Assembly (NCBI RefSeq): GCF_001039355.2
Contig: NW_019775778.1
Span: forward strand, 77,318 to 141,317
DNA length: 64,000 nt
DNA from: Lingula anatina
Lineage: Eukaryota > Brachiopoda > Lingulata > Lingulida > Lingulidae
Reading direction: 5' to 3'
Under the pieces are notes generated by a model. The model searched no databases. It was not told where the DNA came from and was given only the letters and a program-made list of their open reading frames with translations. Every line of letters starts with the position of its first letter. Positions within the stretch are counted from its first letter, which is position 1. A program made the position numbers and the translations under genes. Shown in pieces: positions 46,951 to 59,800 of the stretch.

Positions 46951-49900
46951 GAAAATTATAGTTATTCACAAAAAATACATGAACACAATAGCCAAGTCTG
47001 CAACGTGACTCCCAGCCTCATCCAAAACAACAAAATTTTCAAAAATTTGATTTTGTGAATTGTTATTGTGTTAAAGAGAGTGCAGAAAAATGTACCAGTA
47101 TAGTGGAAAATAAGAGGAAATAATTTGTGTACATAAGATGGTAAGAGCTCTGAAGTTTTGTCAATAATATTTATCAGAAAATCGAGCTAATCACAGTTTT
47201 CACGTGACTGTCGCGTATTTTTTTTATTTTTATTCTTTTGATAAGTTTAATGTTTGTTTTTCAAGCCAAGAAGTATGATAAACTGACCCAGTTTGCATAC
47301 TCAGTCACCCCACATTTCTCCTACAAAGAGATAGTGGGCGCCACCGATGGGTTTGCAGACCACAACCTTCAAGGAAAAGGAACATTTGGAGAAGTGTACA
47401 AAGGCACTCTGAGGAAGACGGCATTTGCAATCAAAAGATTATTACAGGTATGAACATAATAGCATGCAGGGGGAGTATTGTGCTGTCACTAGGAAGCTAT
47501 TTCATAAGGAGTCTTTGACTTAAGCTCAAAAAGATAGATGACTATGTGAAATTGACTTTAAATTAGTGGTATTGGTCTAAGAGCATTTTACAAAAGACTT
47601 GCCATGATTAATATAATAGGTTAGGTATCCAGATGGGATATTTTCACTACATAGAAAAAAAGACCATGCTACGATAATGACAATTTGTACTATGAGGCTG
47701 AGTTAAATTACACAGAAAGAAAAGATATTTCAGTGATGTCAGCTCTTCTCATTTAATTCCAGCAAAGACAGTTTGAAGGTGAGCAAGCACGCCAGAGACA
47801 CCATCATATGGAGATTAAGTCTTTGCTCATGTGAGTTTATCCTTTTTGCCTAATTTCTGGCAATTACTACCATGAAAACTGACATATGCGATTATAATAG
47901 ACTCTGTTATAGTAATGCACACATACTTGCTTGCTCTCTTTTATAGTATGAATTTGACTGCATAATTCATTGTAATTAGATTTATCAATTATCTCAAATA
48001 AGTCTTTTTGATTTTTTTTTTTTGGTATTAGCTAAACTTAAACACCTTGCATAATCCAATTTTTGTATACTTCAAACATATTTTCTGGTTCGAAAAGTTT
48101 CTACCGTTGTTTATAATAAATATTGGTCCAGACAAGTGCTGCTTAATAATTTGACTGAAATTGCCAAACTAACTCTTCCATACATGCCAAGTTCTTCAAA
48201 GTACTACAGTGCACCTATCTTGCATCTACTGAACAGAATTTGTTTACATTTCCACCTAGGTATCGCCATGACAACATAGTCCAGCTGATTGGCTACTCTC
48301 TGGATGGACCAGAAGTTTGCCTTATCTATCAGTTTATGGTCAATGGCTCCCTTGAAGATAGGCTGGCCTGTAAGGTGAGTTTGTAGGGAAAAAATCTGAC
48401 CTTGACCTCACGGTCACCTTTGCCATTAATTCAGAATAATAGCTTAATGGCTTTATGGTAGACATTGTTTTTTTTTTTTTCACTTTTTTCCTGGATAAAA
48501 ATTTTATTTAAGGCTTGAATTCCTCTTCAGGATGGCACTAAGCCCCTTTCCTGGCACCAAAGATGTTCCATATTGAAAGGAGCGGCACGGGGCCTCCAAT
48601 ACCTACACACTGCCCTGGATAAACCTCTCATTCATGGGGATGTGAAGAGGTGAGGCACTGGACGTATTTTTTTTAATTATTTATTTATTAATCTTTTTTT
48701 TTTTGGGGGGGGGGGGTGGAAGGGGGTCCATAATTTGTTTCTCCTTTATCTCCCGTGTTTTTGACATGTTCAGAATTGAATCCAACCTGATGAAACTGAA
48801 TAAGTATTCAAGATAAAAGATTATTATTTTAGGCTCAGATGTATTTGAATGATGAAATAAAAGATGCAAAATGTTATGAAGATTCTGTAAGCTAATTTAA
48901 TAGGTGAATTGATTATTTTCTTATCTCAGTGCAAACATACTGCTGGACAAACACTACGAGGCCCGTATTGGGGACTTTGGAATTGCTCAAGAGGCTCAGA
49001 AGGGGAGTGAGGGGAAATACACTCACATTACACAGCAAGATGCTGGTATATTTGGCTCTCTGGCATATGCGCCCCCTGAATTCCTTCGTAACTACCAGTT
49101 GTCAGTGAAGGGAGATACTTATGGCTTTGGAGTGGTACGTTTGTGACCTGTTGAGCTGTTGTCTTTTATAAAATCTTCACTGAAAGTTGTGATGGTGTTG
49201 TTAAATGAGATTATATATTAGTTTTTAGAGATAATTTCGGTTAGAAATTTGAGAATTATTGTTGAAAGTACACTTACAGCTAAGACTTAAGTTTGCATTT
49301 TCATGTCTTTGAAAACTGTACTACAGCTTTGTGATTTCTATATCGAGTTCATTATTTTGTTTTTTTTTTTTTTTTTGCAATTTTTAGGTTATTTTTGAGG
49401 CATGTTCTGGAAAACCACCATTTGAGGAAAAAGAACACAAAGGGAGACAAATGACAAAATATTTGGTAGGAATCAGATGCTGTTGATGACTATAAAAAGT
49501 CTGGGTTTTTCAATTAGAAAATGTTGAAAAAAAATGAAATTACATCATAGCAAAAATGATTTGGTTTTCTTAAAGTGTATATTTAAATTTTGTTTAGTAG
49601 AAAAAACAAATAGGTCCTTTAAATGATGTTACAGGATTTTTTTGCCTCTAGTATCAGATTTTAAAAAATCTGCTTTGTCATTTCTGACAAATCTTTCTCA
49701 TATTTTTCAGAAAGATCACATGGGAGAAGTTTTGGACATGGTGAATGATGACAAAGAGTTGCTGAAAGAAAAAGACCACAAAGCTGCTAATTGGCCAGAT
49801 GACATATTTGTTGAGCTCATGAAGCTGGGTCATTACTGCATTATGCCCAAGAAGAAAGAGAGGCCTGAAATGTCAGAGGTGTGGATTTTTAGTTATAAAT

Positions 49901-52227
49901 TATAAAGTAAACTATGGCCATAGACAGTGAGGTGCAATGTCTGTTCAGTGTGATCTATTGTCCAGCGATCTTTTAATTTGGTCTAAATTTTTAGACCTAA
50001 GTTTTAGTCAACTTAAGTTTAGGTAATTTTATTGTTGGATAACTTAAATGAAATTGGGAGATTCAGACCTTGTTTTGGAAATGAATAAAATATATATCCC
50101 TCCATTCTTCCTTCTATATCAAAATATTTAATATAAAAGAATAAACCAAATAAAAAAGATAACAGAATAGAAAAGAACAGATCAGCTTAGTGTCACAGAA
50201 TCATTTTTAAAACGTGCAAACGTGTACAAGTTTTTACTTCTGAAAGTTGAAGGGGAGGGATGCAAAAAAAAAGAAAACTTCAAACCCCCCCCTCATACAG
50301 TCAAACCTTACCCTAGGGACTACCAATGGCGGGACACATTTAACTTAAATGTGTACAGTTTGATAGTATTACCAGTAACTCAGTTATGACTTATGCGATG
50401 TCTTTATGCTTGTAAGAAGTACATCAAGTTAATAAATTGATGTTGTTTTCTTTGAAATCTCTAGGTTCTGAAAAGTTTAGAAGATGTAGAGCTGAATGTT
50501 CAAAAAGAGAAATACTTCCAACACAGGAGGTCTTCAAAGGGTAAATAAGAAAATTTTAGTTTTTTATTCAAGATTTTTATTTAAACTAAGTATTGTATCT
50601 TGCAACAGAATATTTCTCTGTCAATGCTTGTATGATGCAGTCAACAAATTCTAATGTGTTTAAAAATCAGATTTTTTATGTCAGTGTTTTTAAATAGAAA
50701 CGATTTACTTAATGGTGTATTGGTAGCCATGGTGAACCCTTACTTTACTTGTAAGTTGAATTGTAAAAATGTTAAAATCCTTCTTTTTCAGAGGATGAAA
50801 AACCGGCTTCTTCTCACATGTCATATGAGGACACTTCAAGGTCTTTCCAAATGGACCACCATAGTTACGTGAACCCAGAGAAAAAGCTTCAGGAAGTTCC
50901 AGACTATGTAAATGAGAGCAGCATTACAAAGGATGCAGATGACCCAAATTTTTTCTACAGTGACCCAAAGAAATTGGCCGAAATAGAAAAGTTTGATCAG
51001 GGCAATATTTCACACTCTGCAGATGATGAACGTTTTTTGGCCTATGATAAAAAGAAAATTGGAGAAGACACTGTAGGTGGCAGCACAGGAGGTGGTCCAC
51101 GCAGCATGAGCCCTCTTGAATTGCAAAAACAGTATGATGTTGCAAAGGAAAAAGAGACCCAGTCTGGAAATTTTGTTACAGCTGAAAAACGGCCTGGTCT
51201 TTTGAGAACTTATAGTCCATTACAACTCCAAATGAGTTATGATGCTATGAAGCAACATGGAGGTGCTAAGTCACTTGACGGACACCTGCAGGAGAAAATT
51301 GAAAAGAAGGCCACGGAAAATTCTGTCCCCACTTCACTGCCTGCACAGCCTCTCAAAGATGGACGAAAGTTGGAAGTTGAACATTATGAGAATATCCCTG
51401 TACACCATGACTATGAAAACATCCCAAATTTTAGTGAAATTCAGTTCAGCCAGCAGGGGGCATCACAGTCACCCCAACCAAGACAGTCCACAGCCAATTG
51501 CACTCCTGCTGAAACAACTAACAGATCAGAAATGGCAGTTGAGGAAGTTATGCCACGTAAGAAAAAACTACCCAAGGCATTTCAGCAGTATTATGACGAG
51601 GTTGCTGAATTGCAGAAGGAAGTCGAAAATAAAGATGCCAATGTGTTCTTTGCTGGTCTTGAGCAAAGTCAAAATTTTCGGTCACAGGCTGTGGGGGATA
51701 ACCCAGAATATTACAACGAGGTTTGCCTCCAGATGGCACTGCAAGAGCACCAAGAAAGCCAAAGTCAAATAGGTGACATTCAACAATTTGAAACACGAGA
51801 CACTGCTGTTGTGCAAAAGGAGGACAGCCAGCAGAGAGACACTGATTTTGCAGAAAAGAAAAGTGAGATTTTGGCCACAGATTCTACCCTGGCTGAAGCC
51901 CAGAGCATGGAGCATATTCAAGAGCATGTAATCAAAAGTGGGGACAAAACTGCCATTTCACAGCATCATCATTACACCAGCTGCATAACAGAGTATGTTG
52001 CAGATGAGGGATATGTGCAAAATCCTGCTTTGGGCTTGGTACATTTTCAAGATCCAGAATTGGGCTTGGAGTGCACTCAGCCAAGGTTGGGTTCGCCAGC
52101 AGATATTGTGGAAAATTTGAGACAGAGAAAAGAAGCACTCATGCAGTCGGTGCAGAAAGACTTACCATCGGTTACTGAAGACATGGCACGTATGACTGTC
52201 AAAACCAACACAACCAACACACCTTGA
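38413..52227 (+). CDS. IRAK1/Pelle-like death-domain kinase
   Basis: Cytoplasmic kinase of the Toll/IL-1 receptor-MyD88 pathway. Thirteen exons: 38413-38527, 41705-41890, 45848-45952, 46422-46886, 47266-47447, 47763-47830, 48260-48374, 48531-48649, 48930-49134, 49388-49465, 49711-49878, 50465-50540 and 50792-52227; all phases close, giving 1105 residues. The death domain is at about 13-100 ([32 protein letters not shown]). A polar linker follows, then the kinase domain from about 308: [11 protein letters not shown] (327-337), Lys347, HGDVKSAN (447-454, with Gly as in IRAK1/Pelle instead of HRD), DFG 467-469, PPE. Asp449 is present, so activity is plausible. The tail, from residue 628, is an unusual 478-residue low-complexity extension with a repeated SPLxLQxxYD motif. 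One TRAF6-type PxExx(acidic) candidate lies at 249-254. The starting ATG has a good context (CCACCATGG). Introns carry a MITE, a TA repeat and a long T run. Confidence 0.93.
40132..40356. mobile_element. Foldback MITE (GATCGATC family), copy 4, intact with TAA duplication
   Basis: Starts GGGTGCATTCCCAGAG, ends CTCTGGGAATGGGGTC; TAA at 40129-40131 and 40357-40359. Very similar to 23727-23951. It lies in IRAK-like intron 1. Confidence 0.88.
40787..40832. repeat. (TA)n microsatellite
   Basis: About 23 TA units in IRAK-like intron 1. Confidence 0.95.
41279..41400. mobile_element. Single-arm fragment of a diverged foldback element
   Basis: Contains GACCCTGTTCCCATGCC, ATCGATCATAGCAGG and TTGCTAAATTGCATTCAGCTTAAG, matching the left half of the element at 27276-27872. 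The second arm is missing. Confidence 0.6.
42630..42667 (+). repeat. Poly(T) run
   Basis: 38 or so consecutive T in IRAK-like intron 2. The roughly 4-kb intron contains no other recognised feature. Confidence 0.9.
46908..46948 (+). repeat. (ATT)n microsatellite
   Basis: About 13 ATT units, 22 bases past the IRAK-like exon 4 donor. Readthrough of the intron would append a poly-Ile tract. Confidence 0.95.
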
Positions 52228-52310
52228 AAAAAATATTTTTATAGGACTATATTTATCTGCATTTTGATGTGAGAGCAGCATTTAGAGGCGGGTCTTGGAT
52301 TTTGGAAAAC

Positions 52311-53972
52311 TGTGTGTGTGTGTGTGTGTGGTGAGGGGGGAGTAGAAAAGGGGATGCCTTCAAAGCTTAGCAGAAGGGAAGGATGTACCTGCTGTGTCCC
52401 TTACTCCCCCCTCCCCCAAGCTACCACTGAGTACAAAGATGCTTCTAATGAACAGAACAGAGATACTAAATGCTATATTGGTGCTTTTGCTTTTATACAG
52501 CTATCTAATGAAGAATCTTATTTACAGGTTATTACCTTAACTGTGAATATATATATAATATTATATTGTTGAATGTATTGTTTATTTTTCTTAGAAAGAT
52601 GTCTGTAATATTTTGATATCACTGTAATGTTGAAAATTAATAAATTGATAATAATGTGATATCATTTTAATGTAAGATGATTTTCTTGAGCAATAAGTGA
52701 AGATCATTGACATGATGTAGTTCAAGCAATAAAACTTCATAGCCTGATTTATTCATACTTTAATAATTGAAACATTTAGCCATGATCATAGTAAAAGGAT
52801 TACCTTTTAAGTTAATAGGTTTAAATATATTGCAACTGTTTTAATTATAACTGTTACTCTGAATTGATGTTTTATATATGATTCCTGATAATTGAATGAT
52901 ATAATTGTTAAGGAGTAGATGTGGGGGAATTTGATTGAATACTTAGGATTTATGAAAATTTAGACAAAAATTGTCAGTTGTCATAATTTAGTTGTTGACA
53001 ACTAACATTCTGATGTGTCACAAGTGCTTGTTAGTCTGAAAATAATCCTATCCAACAAATCTTAGATGACTTAAAAAAAAACCTTGGATCCTCTTTCAGA
53101 ACTTTAGTCTGAAAGTTGGTATTAGCTATTATGCCAAAATTTTATACTTGTTCAGTTCAGGATAAATTGGTAATAGTCAAATGTTATTATTATTACATTG
53201 TAGTATTGGTCTTATACATGAAACATTTTCCTTGTTATAAGACGGGTCCAGCATGTCATTCAAGTGAATTACTACTGATTATTAGTATAGGGCAAAGAAG
53301 ACCTACATTTTGATCAGAAAGTTTAAGCCAACTTACTTTTCAAAGTACATTTATAAATTAAATTGATCCTAGTCCATTTTGCGATACGGCCATCTACAAC
53401 TAAGCTGTGCATCACAGATGTATGGTTAATAATTTGTCTCCACAATCCTCTTTTTGTTTAAACATGGTCACTTTTTAAGGAAAACATAGAAGAGATGCTC
53501 ATTCTATTCTGTTTCACAATCGTGATTGAATCCAATTTAAGCTGGCCAATCAAATGTGGTATATATTATGCTTCCGTATAAAACACATTTTACTAAAATG
53601 GCGATTTGCCTCTAGTCAGTAGATATTCTACGCAGTTGTAGTAAACTATTATAGTATTATAGAATGATTAAGTTACTAGAAGTAGGCCTGAGTAACTCTT
53701 AGTGTCAAATAGATTTGGAGCTCATCATTTAAGCCTTCTTTTTTTGAGTGCCAACATAAATGTTAAATTTGAAGGAAATTTTGTTATAAGGAACTTGTCA
53801 TTTGGTTAATTAATAGTTCATTTACAATTAAAAAACTTGCTTGTTAAAACATGAATGCATAATTTGGATTTGTCAGAGAATGTGCTTTTCTATAAAGGAA
53901 CTCCAGAAATCAAAACCTGCCATTCTCTCCCTTTTGTTCCTCAAGCAATGTTAGAAAGAATCAGGTTGTCAA
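52311..53972 (+). repeat. Duplicated block, left copy (contig end)
   Basis: Runs from a TG tract to the base before the N gap. Nearly identical to 54108-55766. Differences I can see cluster in the first 430 bases: agtagaaaa/agtataaaa, aatgaacag/aatcaacag, ctgtaatat/ctgttatat, gataataat/gatattaat, gttcaagc/gttaaagc and one A-run length change. Confidence 0.92.
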
Positions 53973-54107
53973 NNNNNNNNNNNNNNNNNNNNNNNNNNNN
54001 NNNNNNNNNNNNNNNNNNNNNNNNNNNNNNNNNNNNNNNNNNNNNNNNNNNNNNNNNNNNNNNNNNNNNNNNNNNNNNNNNNNNNNNNNNNNNNNNNNNN
54101 NNNNNNN
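53973..54107. other. Assembly gap (135 N)
   Basis: Run of unknown bases between the two copies of the duplicated block. Confidence 1.
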
Positions 54108-55766
54108 TGTGTGTGTGTGTGTGTGGTGAGGGGGGAGTATAAAAGGGGATGCCTTCAAAGCTTAGCAGAAGGGAAGGATGTACCTGCTGTGTCCCTTACT
54201 CCCCCCTCCCCCAAGCTACCACTGAGTACAAAGATGCTTCTAATCAACAGAACAGAGATACTAAATGCTATATTGGTGCTTTTGCTTTTATACAGCTATC
54301 TAATGAAGAATCTTATTTACAGGTTATTACCTTAACTGTGAATATATATATAATATTATATTGTTGAATGTATTGTTTATTTTTCTTAGAAAGATGTCTG
54401 TTATATTTTGATATCACTGTAATGTTGAAAATTAATAAATTGATATTAATGTGATATCATTTTAATGTAAGATGATTTTCTTGAGCAATAAGTGAAGATC
54501 ATTGACATGATGTAGTTAAAGCAATAAACTTCATAGCCTGATTTATTCATACTTTAATAATTGAAACATTTAGCCATGATCATAGTAAAAGGATTACCTT
54601 TTAAGTTAATAGGTTTAAATATATTGCAACTGTTTTAATTATAACTGTTACTCTGAATTGATGTTTTATATATGATTCCTGATAATTGAATGATATAATT
54701 GTTAAGGAGTAGATGTGGGGGAATTTGATTGAATACTTAGGATTTATGAAAATTTAGACAAAAATTGTCAGTTGTCATAATTTAGTTGTTGACAACTAAC
54801 ATTCTGATGTGTCACAAGTGCTTGTTAGTCTGAAAATAATCCTATCCAACAAATCTTAGATGACTTAAAAAAAAACCTTGGATCCTCTTTCAGAACTTTA
54901 GTCTGAAAGTTGGTATTAGCTATTATGCCAAAATTTTATACTTGTTCAGTTCAGGATAAATTGGTAATAGTCAAATGTTATTATTATTACATTGTAGTAT
55001 TGGTCTTATACATGAAACATTTTCCTTGTTATAAGACGGGTCCAGCATGTCATTCAAGTGAATTACTACTGATTATTAGTATAGGGCAAAGAAGACCTAC
55101 ATTTTGATCAGAAAGTTTAAGCCAACTTACTTTTCAAAGTACATTTATAAATTAAATTGATCCTAGTCCATTTTGCGATACGGCCATCTACAACTAAGCT
55201 GTGCATCACAGATGTATGGTTAATAATTTGTCTCCACAATCCTCTTTTTGTTTAAACATGGTCACTTTTTAAGGAAAACATAGAAGAGATGCTCATTCTA
55301 TTCTGTTTCACAATCGTGATTGAATCCAATTTAAGCTGGCCAATCAAATGTGGTATATATTATGCTTCCGTATAAAACACATTTTACTAAAATGGCGATT
55401 TGCCTCTAGTCAGTAGATATTCTACGCAGTTGTAGTAAACTATTATAGTATTATAGAATGATTAAGTTACTAGAAGTAGGCCTGAGTAACTCTTAGTGTC
55501 AAATAGATTTGGAGCTCATCATTTAAGCCTTCTTTTTTTGAGTGCCAACATAAATGTTAAATTTGAAGGAAATTTTGTTATAAGGAACTTGTCATTTGGT
55601 TAATTAATAGTTCATTTACAATTAAAAAACTTGCTTGTTAAAACATGAATGCATAATTTGGATTTGTCAGAGAATGTGCTTTTCTATAAAGGAACTCCAG
55701 AAATCAAAACCTGCCATTCTCTCCCTTTTGTTCCTCAAGCAATGTTAGAAAGAATCAGGTTGTCAA
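54108..55766 (+). repeat. Duplicated block, right copy (contig start)
   Basis: Begins in the TG tract directly after the gap and ends at TTGTCAA, the same word that ends the left copy. It then continues into unique sequence. The TG tract is about three bases shorter than in the left copy. Confidence 0.92.
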
Positions 55767-56359
55767 GCCTTTTTTTTTTTTTCAACAATAAAACTGACAA
55801 GGAGAGCTAGGATTTGATGACATTGTTGTTCTTAATTGTAAATGGGCTGAACAGTTCTTCCCTATTTTTTTATTTCCCCAAATGAAAGAAGAGTTGGGGG
55901 GATATTAATATTTTTGCCAATGGACATCAGCCGAGAAAACCCAAAGTCTGGCAACTTACTAATAGCACAAATCAAACAGGGTTATTAGAGATTTTGGAGG
56001 AGCCTGGTCAAAAATAATTATACCAGTTTAGGTGCATATTAACCCAAACTAACAGATGCTTTTTTCTTGTCTCATATATGAAGTAATAGTGGCAACAGCC
56101 AGGTTTTTAGATTATCTCAGATGATATCCATCATTACTGGTTTTCAAAATGAACATCAGCTTTTCAAATGATTAGAAAATGACCTTTAGTCAGAAAAAGC
56201 TGATAATCTGTATCTTTTTCCACACAAAATAAAAATGGACAAAATTATATTTTAAGTATGGCCTTGTTTGCTTCAGGTCTGCAACCTGCTTTCTGAAGGA
56301 ACGTACAGTGGAAAACTAGCCTTTTTTTTTCTAAAAAGTAAAATGTAATTATCTGTTAA

Positions 56360-56666
56360 AGGGATGACAGTTAACTGTTCATATGAAATTCATATTTCAC
56401 AATTAATACATTGTATAAAACTCCCAGAAATATTATAAATTCCATTTACCGACAAAACAGTGGTTATGATTCTGGAATCTGAGTTGCCATCAGACCACTT
56501 GGACATTAACAGATGGCCATATCTCCATGATAATATCTTAAGGAATTTCTTAGAGATCATTACCAAAAACCAAACTTTTTAGATAAAAAATACCATGGAC
56601 TAACTTTGAATGTCAGACCAAATTTATTAACAATTGGTAAGTATGGGAAAATTGTCCTTTATCCCT
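56360..56666. mobile_element. TTAA-flanked element, copy 2, diverged
   Basis: Starts after TTAA with AGGGATGACAG and ends in ATCCCT followed by TATA (a decayed TTAA). Shares interior words with 27403-27743 in the same order. Non-coding. Confidence 0.7.
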
Positions 56667-56858
56667 TATACATTATTAGATCAAATTATATTTTTAGATC
56701 TTGATGAATGAGCACTTTTTGACTGAGAAGGTTATTTCTTTTTTATTTGGGTTCTTTGTGCCCAAACTAACTGGAGTGATTCATAGCACCAAAACACAGG
56801 TAAAGTCTGAATAGCGCCTTGATGGACCACCTTTTTGTTTGTCTCTTCATAGAACTTG

Positions 56859-59800
56859 TCAATACTTTTTATCTTTCAACAAATCGGTGGCTAGCTCTGT
56901 AATTACAGCCCAAGCAAACTGCACGTTCTTTGACCCTGCATCTGGAGAGCACACAACAAAGCGTAGGAAATAAGTATTCCCTATTTTAGAGGGAACCAGG
57001 TGTATCCGGCCATCTTGAATAATTCTTTGTAGTAGCTGTTCATTAACTGCATTGGAGTCCTGATAACAGAACAAAGTTTATTATACTTCTATGCAATTGA
57101 AAAAAAATTTCCATCATACATCATCCTTTTCAAAGGATAGTAAAGTTAACAATTATAAGTCTCCAATAATCCGACTTTTTCCCTCAGGAATTGTAATTTC
57201 CAGCTATTTTTACTTACACCATAATGTCAATATAATAAATTCCAAATTAAGACTTATGCAATGTGACAAAGTTTAATTTTTGCATTATGCTAACCTTGAG
57301 TCTAAAACACACCAATCCAAGGACAACTTGGCCAACAATTTCAAATCTTCTATCTGTCAGGACTAGCGTCTCAAACTCGTGTGCAAATTTAACATGCTGA
57401 AATAAATTTGGTAAAAAAAATGGATTATGCAGTTCAGTTTTTCTCTGATGCAGCCTTCTATGCTTGATATACCCAATCTAAGAGGGTCAAATATTTAGTT
57501 ATAAAATAAAATTATTATTATTAGAATTGACTAGCATTAGCATACAGCAAACTCGACATACATGTATATACCTGTTAACTTTAATAATTGTTTATCTTGA
57601 ACAAATATCTTGAAATGGAATTTTTCTTTGTCAAAAGCTCAAGGTTATGAATATTGCTTAATTTTAATTTTGGCACAATTACCTTTCGAAAAAATAAATA
57701 GTTTGAGGCAAGGAGTTTGCAAGAAAATTTGTATTCCTAGCAATAACTGCAATTCCTTCTTACAAATTTGCTGCAAATTTTTAGGAAAGAGTTTGTGCCT
57801 GACATTAGGTACACAAACAAAATTTCTTGTGACAAATTGCTTAAATTATGCAGAGTATTCTTTACAATTTAATGTAGTGGTATGGTAATAATATGTTCAA
57901 TAATTAAAATGAAAAATATATTAATTTTACTCTTTAAATAATGTTTTGGCAATAAGATGGTAAAAGTTGATTTAAAAATTCTGAAAAGGATTTTTGTGTC
58001 AGGCAGTACATGTACAGTACATGAGCACCAACAGAAACAAGTGGCAGCAAAGCTATCCAATGTACAGACAAAAAGCAGATAATAAAAATGACAGTACGAA
58101 AATAAGTGCATAAATCAACTTTAATGCAATTATTACATTTACCTTATAAGGGTGTTAAAACAGCTTAATCACTAACTAATTTTAAATTATGTGGGGCTGT
58201 AAATAAAAAGGAATGATATAGGATGTAAAGAACCTGTCTGATGTACTCTTGTAGTCCATTTACACCATGTAACCTGAGAACAAACCACAGCTTTAAGGAG
58301 CGGAATCTTCGAGCCAGAGGAATCTGCCAATGCTAGAAAAATGATAACAGACATTATAGTTTTTATAAAATAACAATCCGTGGGATTTTTAAGCAAATCA
58401 AATCAAATTATAATAATTGGCAGCAATTATTTTTTCATTTAATCCTTGTATTTTAGGATATGTACCTTCTGTATCAAATACAAAAGTTCATTAAAAAGGC
58501 TTTTAAAATCCAAAAATATTAAAAACATCAGAAGAGAAGCATGACTATGACTGCATTCCCATATCCCATATCGATCTATCTCAGCGGGGATTCTTGCTAA
58601 GGTGCAGTCAGTATAATCAGCTTAATTGACTGGCATGCCCCTGAACAAAGCAACATGAACAACATCATGGACCACAAAAGTTTCCCGACTTTACCCAGGT
58701 ACTTTAAGTTATTGGGGGTGGGGGGGTGGGGGTGGGGGGGGGGTGGATGGGCAGACATTTTAACTACTTAAACTGAATGCAATTTAGCAAGAATCCTCCA
58801 GTAGTTAGTTCAATCCAGCTAGTATGATAGGGTTATGGGAACAGTCCCTAATCTCTTTGGTAATGGATGGAGTAGATAACTATATAAAAACAGTTACTGT
58901 ATTTTAATACTTAAAAATCTAGAACTGTAGATATTCTTCTGTCAGTGAGCAAAATGTAATTTTATAACCAGTCAATACCTCATCTGTGTACTGCTAGACT
59001 TCATCAATGAGTGGGGGTGTGCAAGATGTTACAGACAGTTGTAGCAGATGGAATGCTGGCTGGTAAACAAAGTAAAGTATCAGTTTATTGTGGCCAGAAG
59101 AATCTACATTTCTACTGCAGTAATATATAGCTGGATAATGAAACTTTTCAACAGTACTTACCCTGTAGTCTGTAATCTTCCCCTCGCCATCATGATGCAT
59201 CAGAAGTGCAGAGTCCACATTGAATGTATTAACTAGTTTGCTGCTGTCTTTTAACCTAAATAAAAGGCACCATGTAGTGGTTTAATTACTTTTCATTAGA
59301 GGTGATGATATGTCAGGCCTGTAGCCTTGAAAAGGGGGGTTCTTTTTCTGAAAAAATGGACCTTTTTCCATAAAAACTTCCATGTACCTAGATCAAATTT
59401 TACCAAGAGTGGACCTTTTCCCAGCAAAAGGGGCGGTTCTTTCAAACCCCCTGAACCCCCCCTGGCTATGGGCCTGTATGTGATTGTGCAAAAATAATCA
59501 CCAGTACAGAAATGTGCATAGTCAGTGAATAGGCAGAGGAATATCTAGACTAGCTAAGTGAAAGAATCTCTGTGACTCTAGTAGAGGATTCCAAAAGTTG
59601 CCTTGGCTTCAGATTTAAAGCATGCCACTTTATTTATTTATTGCTCCCATGTCTTTGATTTGAGTAATAAGTAAAATAGTTGAAACAACTAGTTATAATA
59701 TTTAGCTTTAAGCAAGATCCCCCTTTATGAGATGAGATAAGAAAATTTAAATTACAGAAAAACATATAAATGACAAATATAATTAAAAAAGAACACAACT

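Larger units (their letters stand above)
52228..56858. other. IRAK-like 3' region, assembly gap and spacer
   Basis: Holds the IRAK-like 3' UTR, the duplicated 1.66-kb block with its N gap, and AT-rich DNA with a TTAA-flanked element relic (56360-56666). No further gene was recognised; the facing DDC-like gene ends at 56859. Confidence 0.6.

Noticed and set aside
46887-47008. Extension of IRAK-like exon 4 through the ATT repeat (poly-Ile)
   Set aside because: This is intron readthrough past a good GT donor at 46887; exon 5 joins in phase and restores the kinase domain.
54111-55107. Repeated short frames either side of the N gap as duplicated genes
   Set aside because: They are copies of non-coding 3' flank created by the duplicated block.
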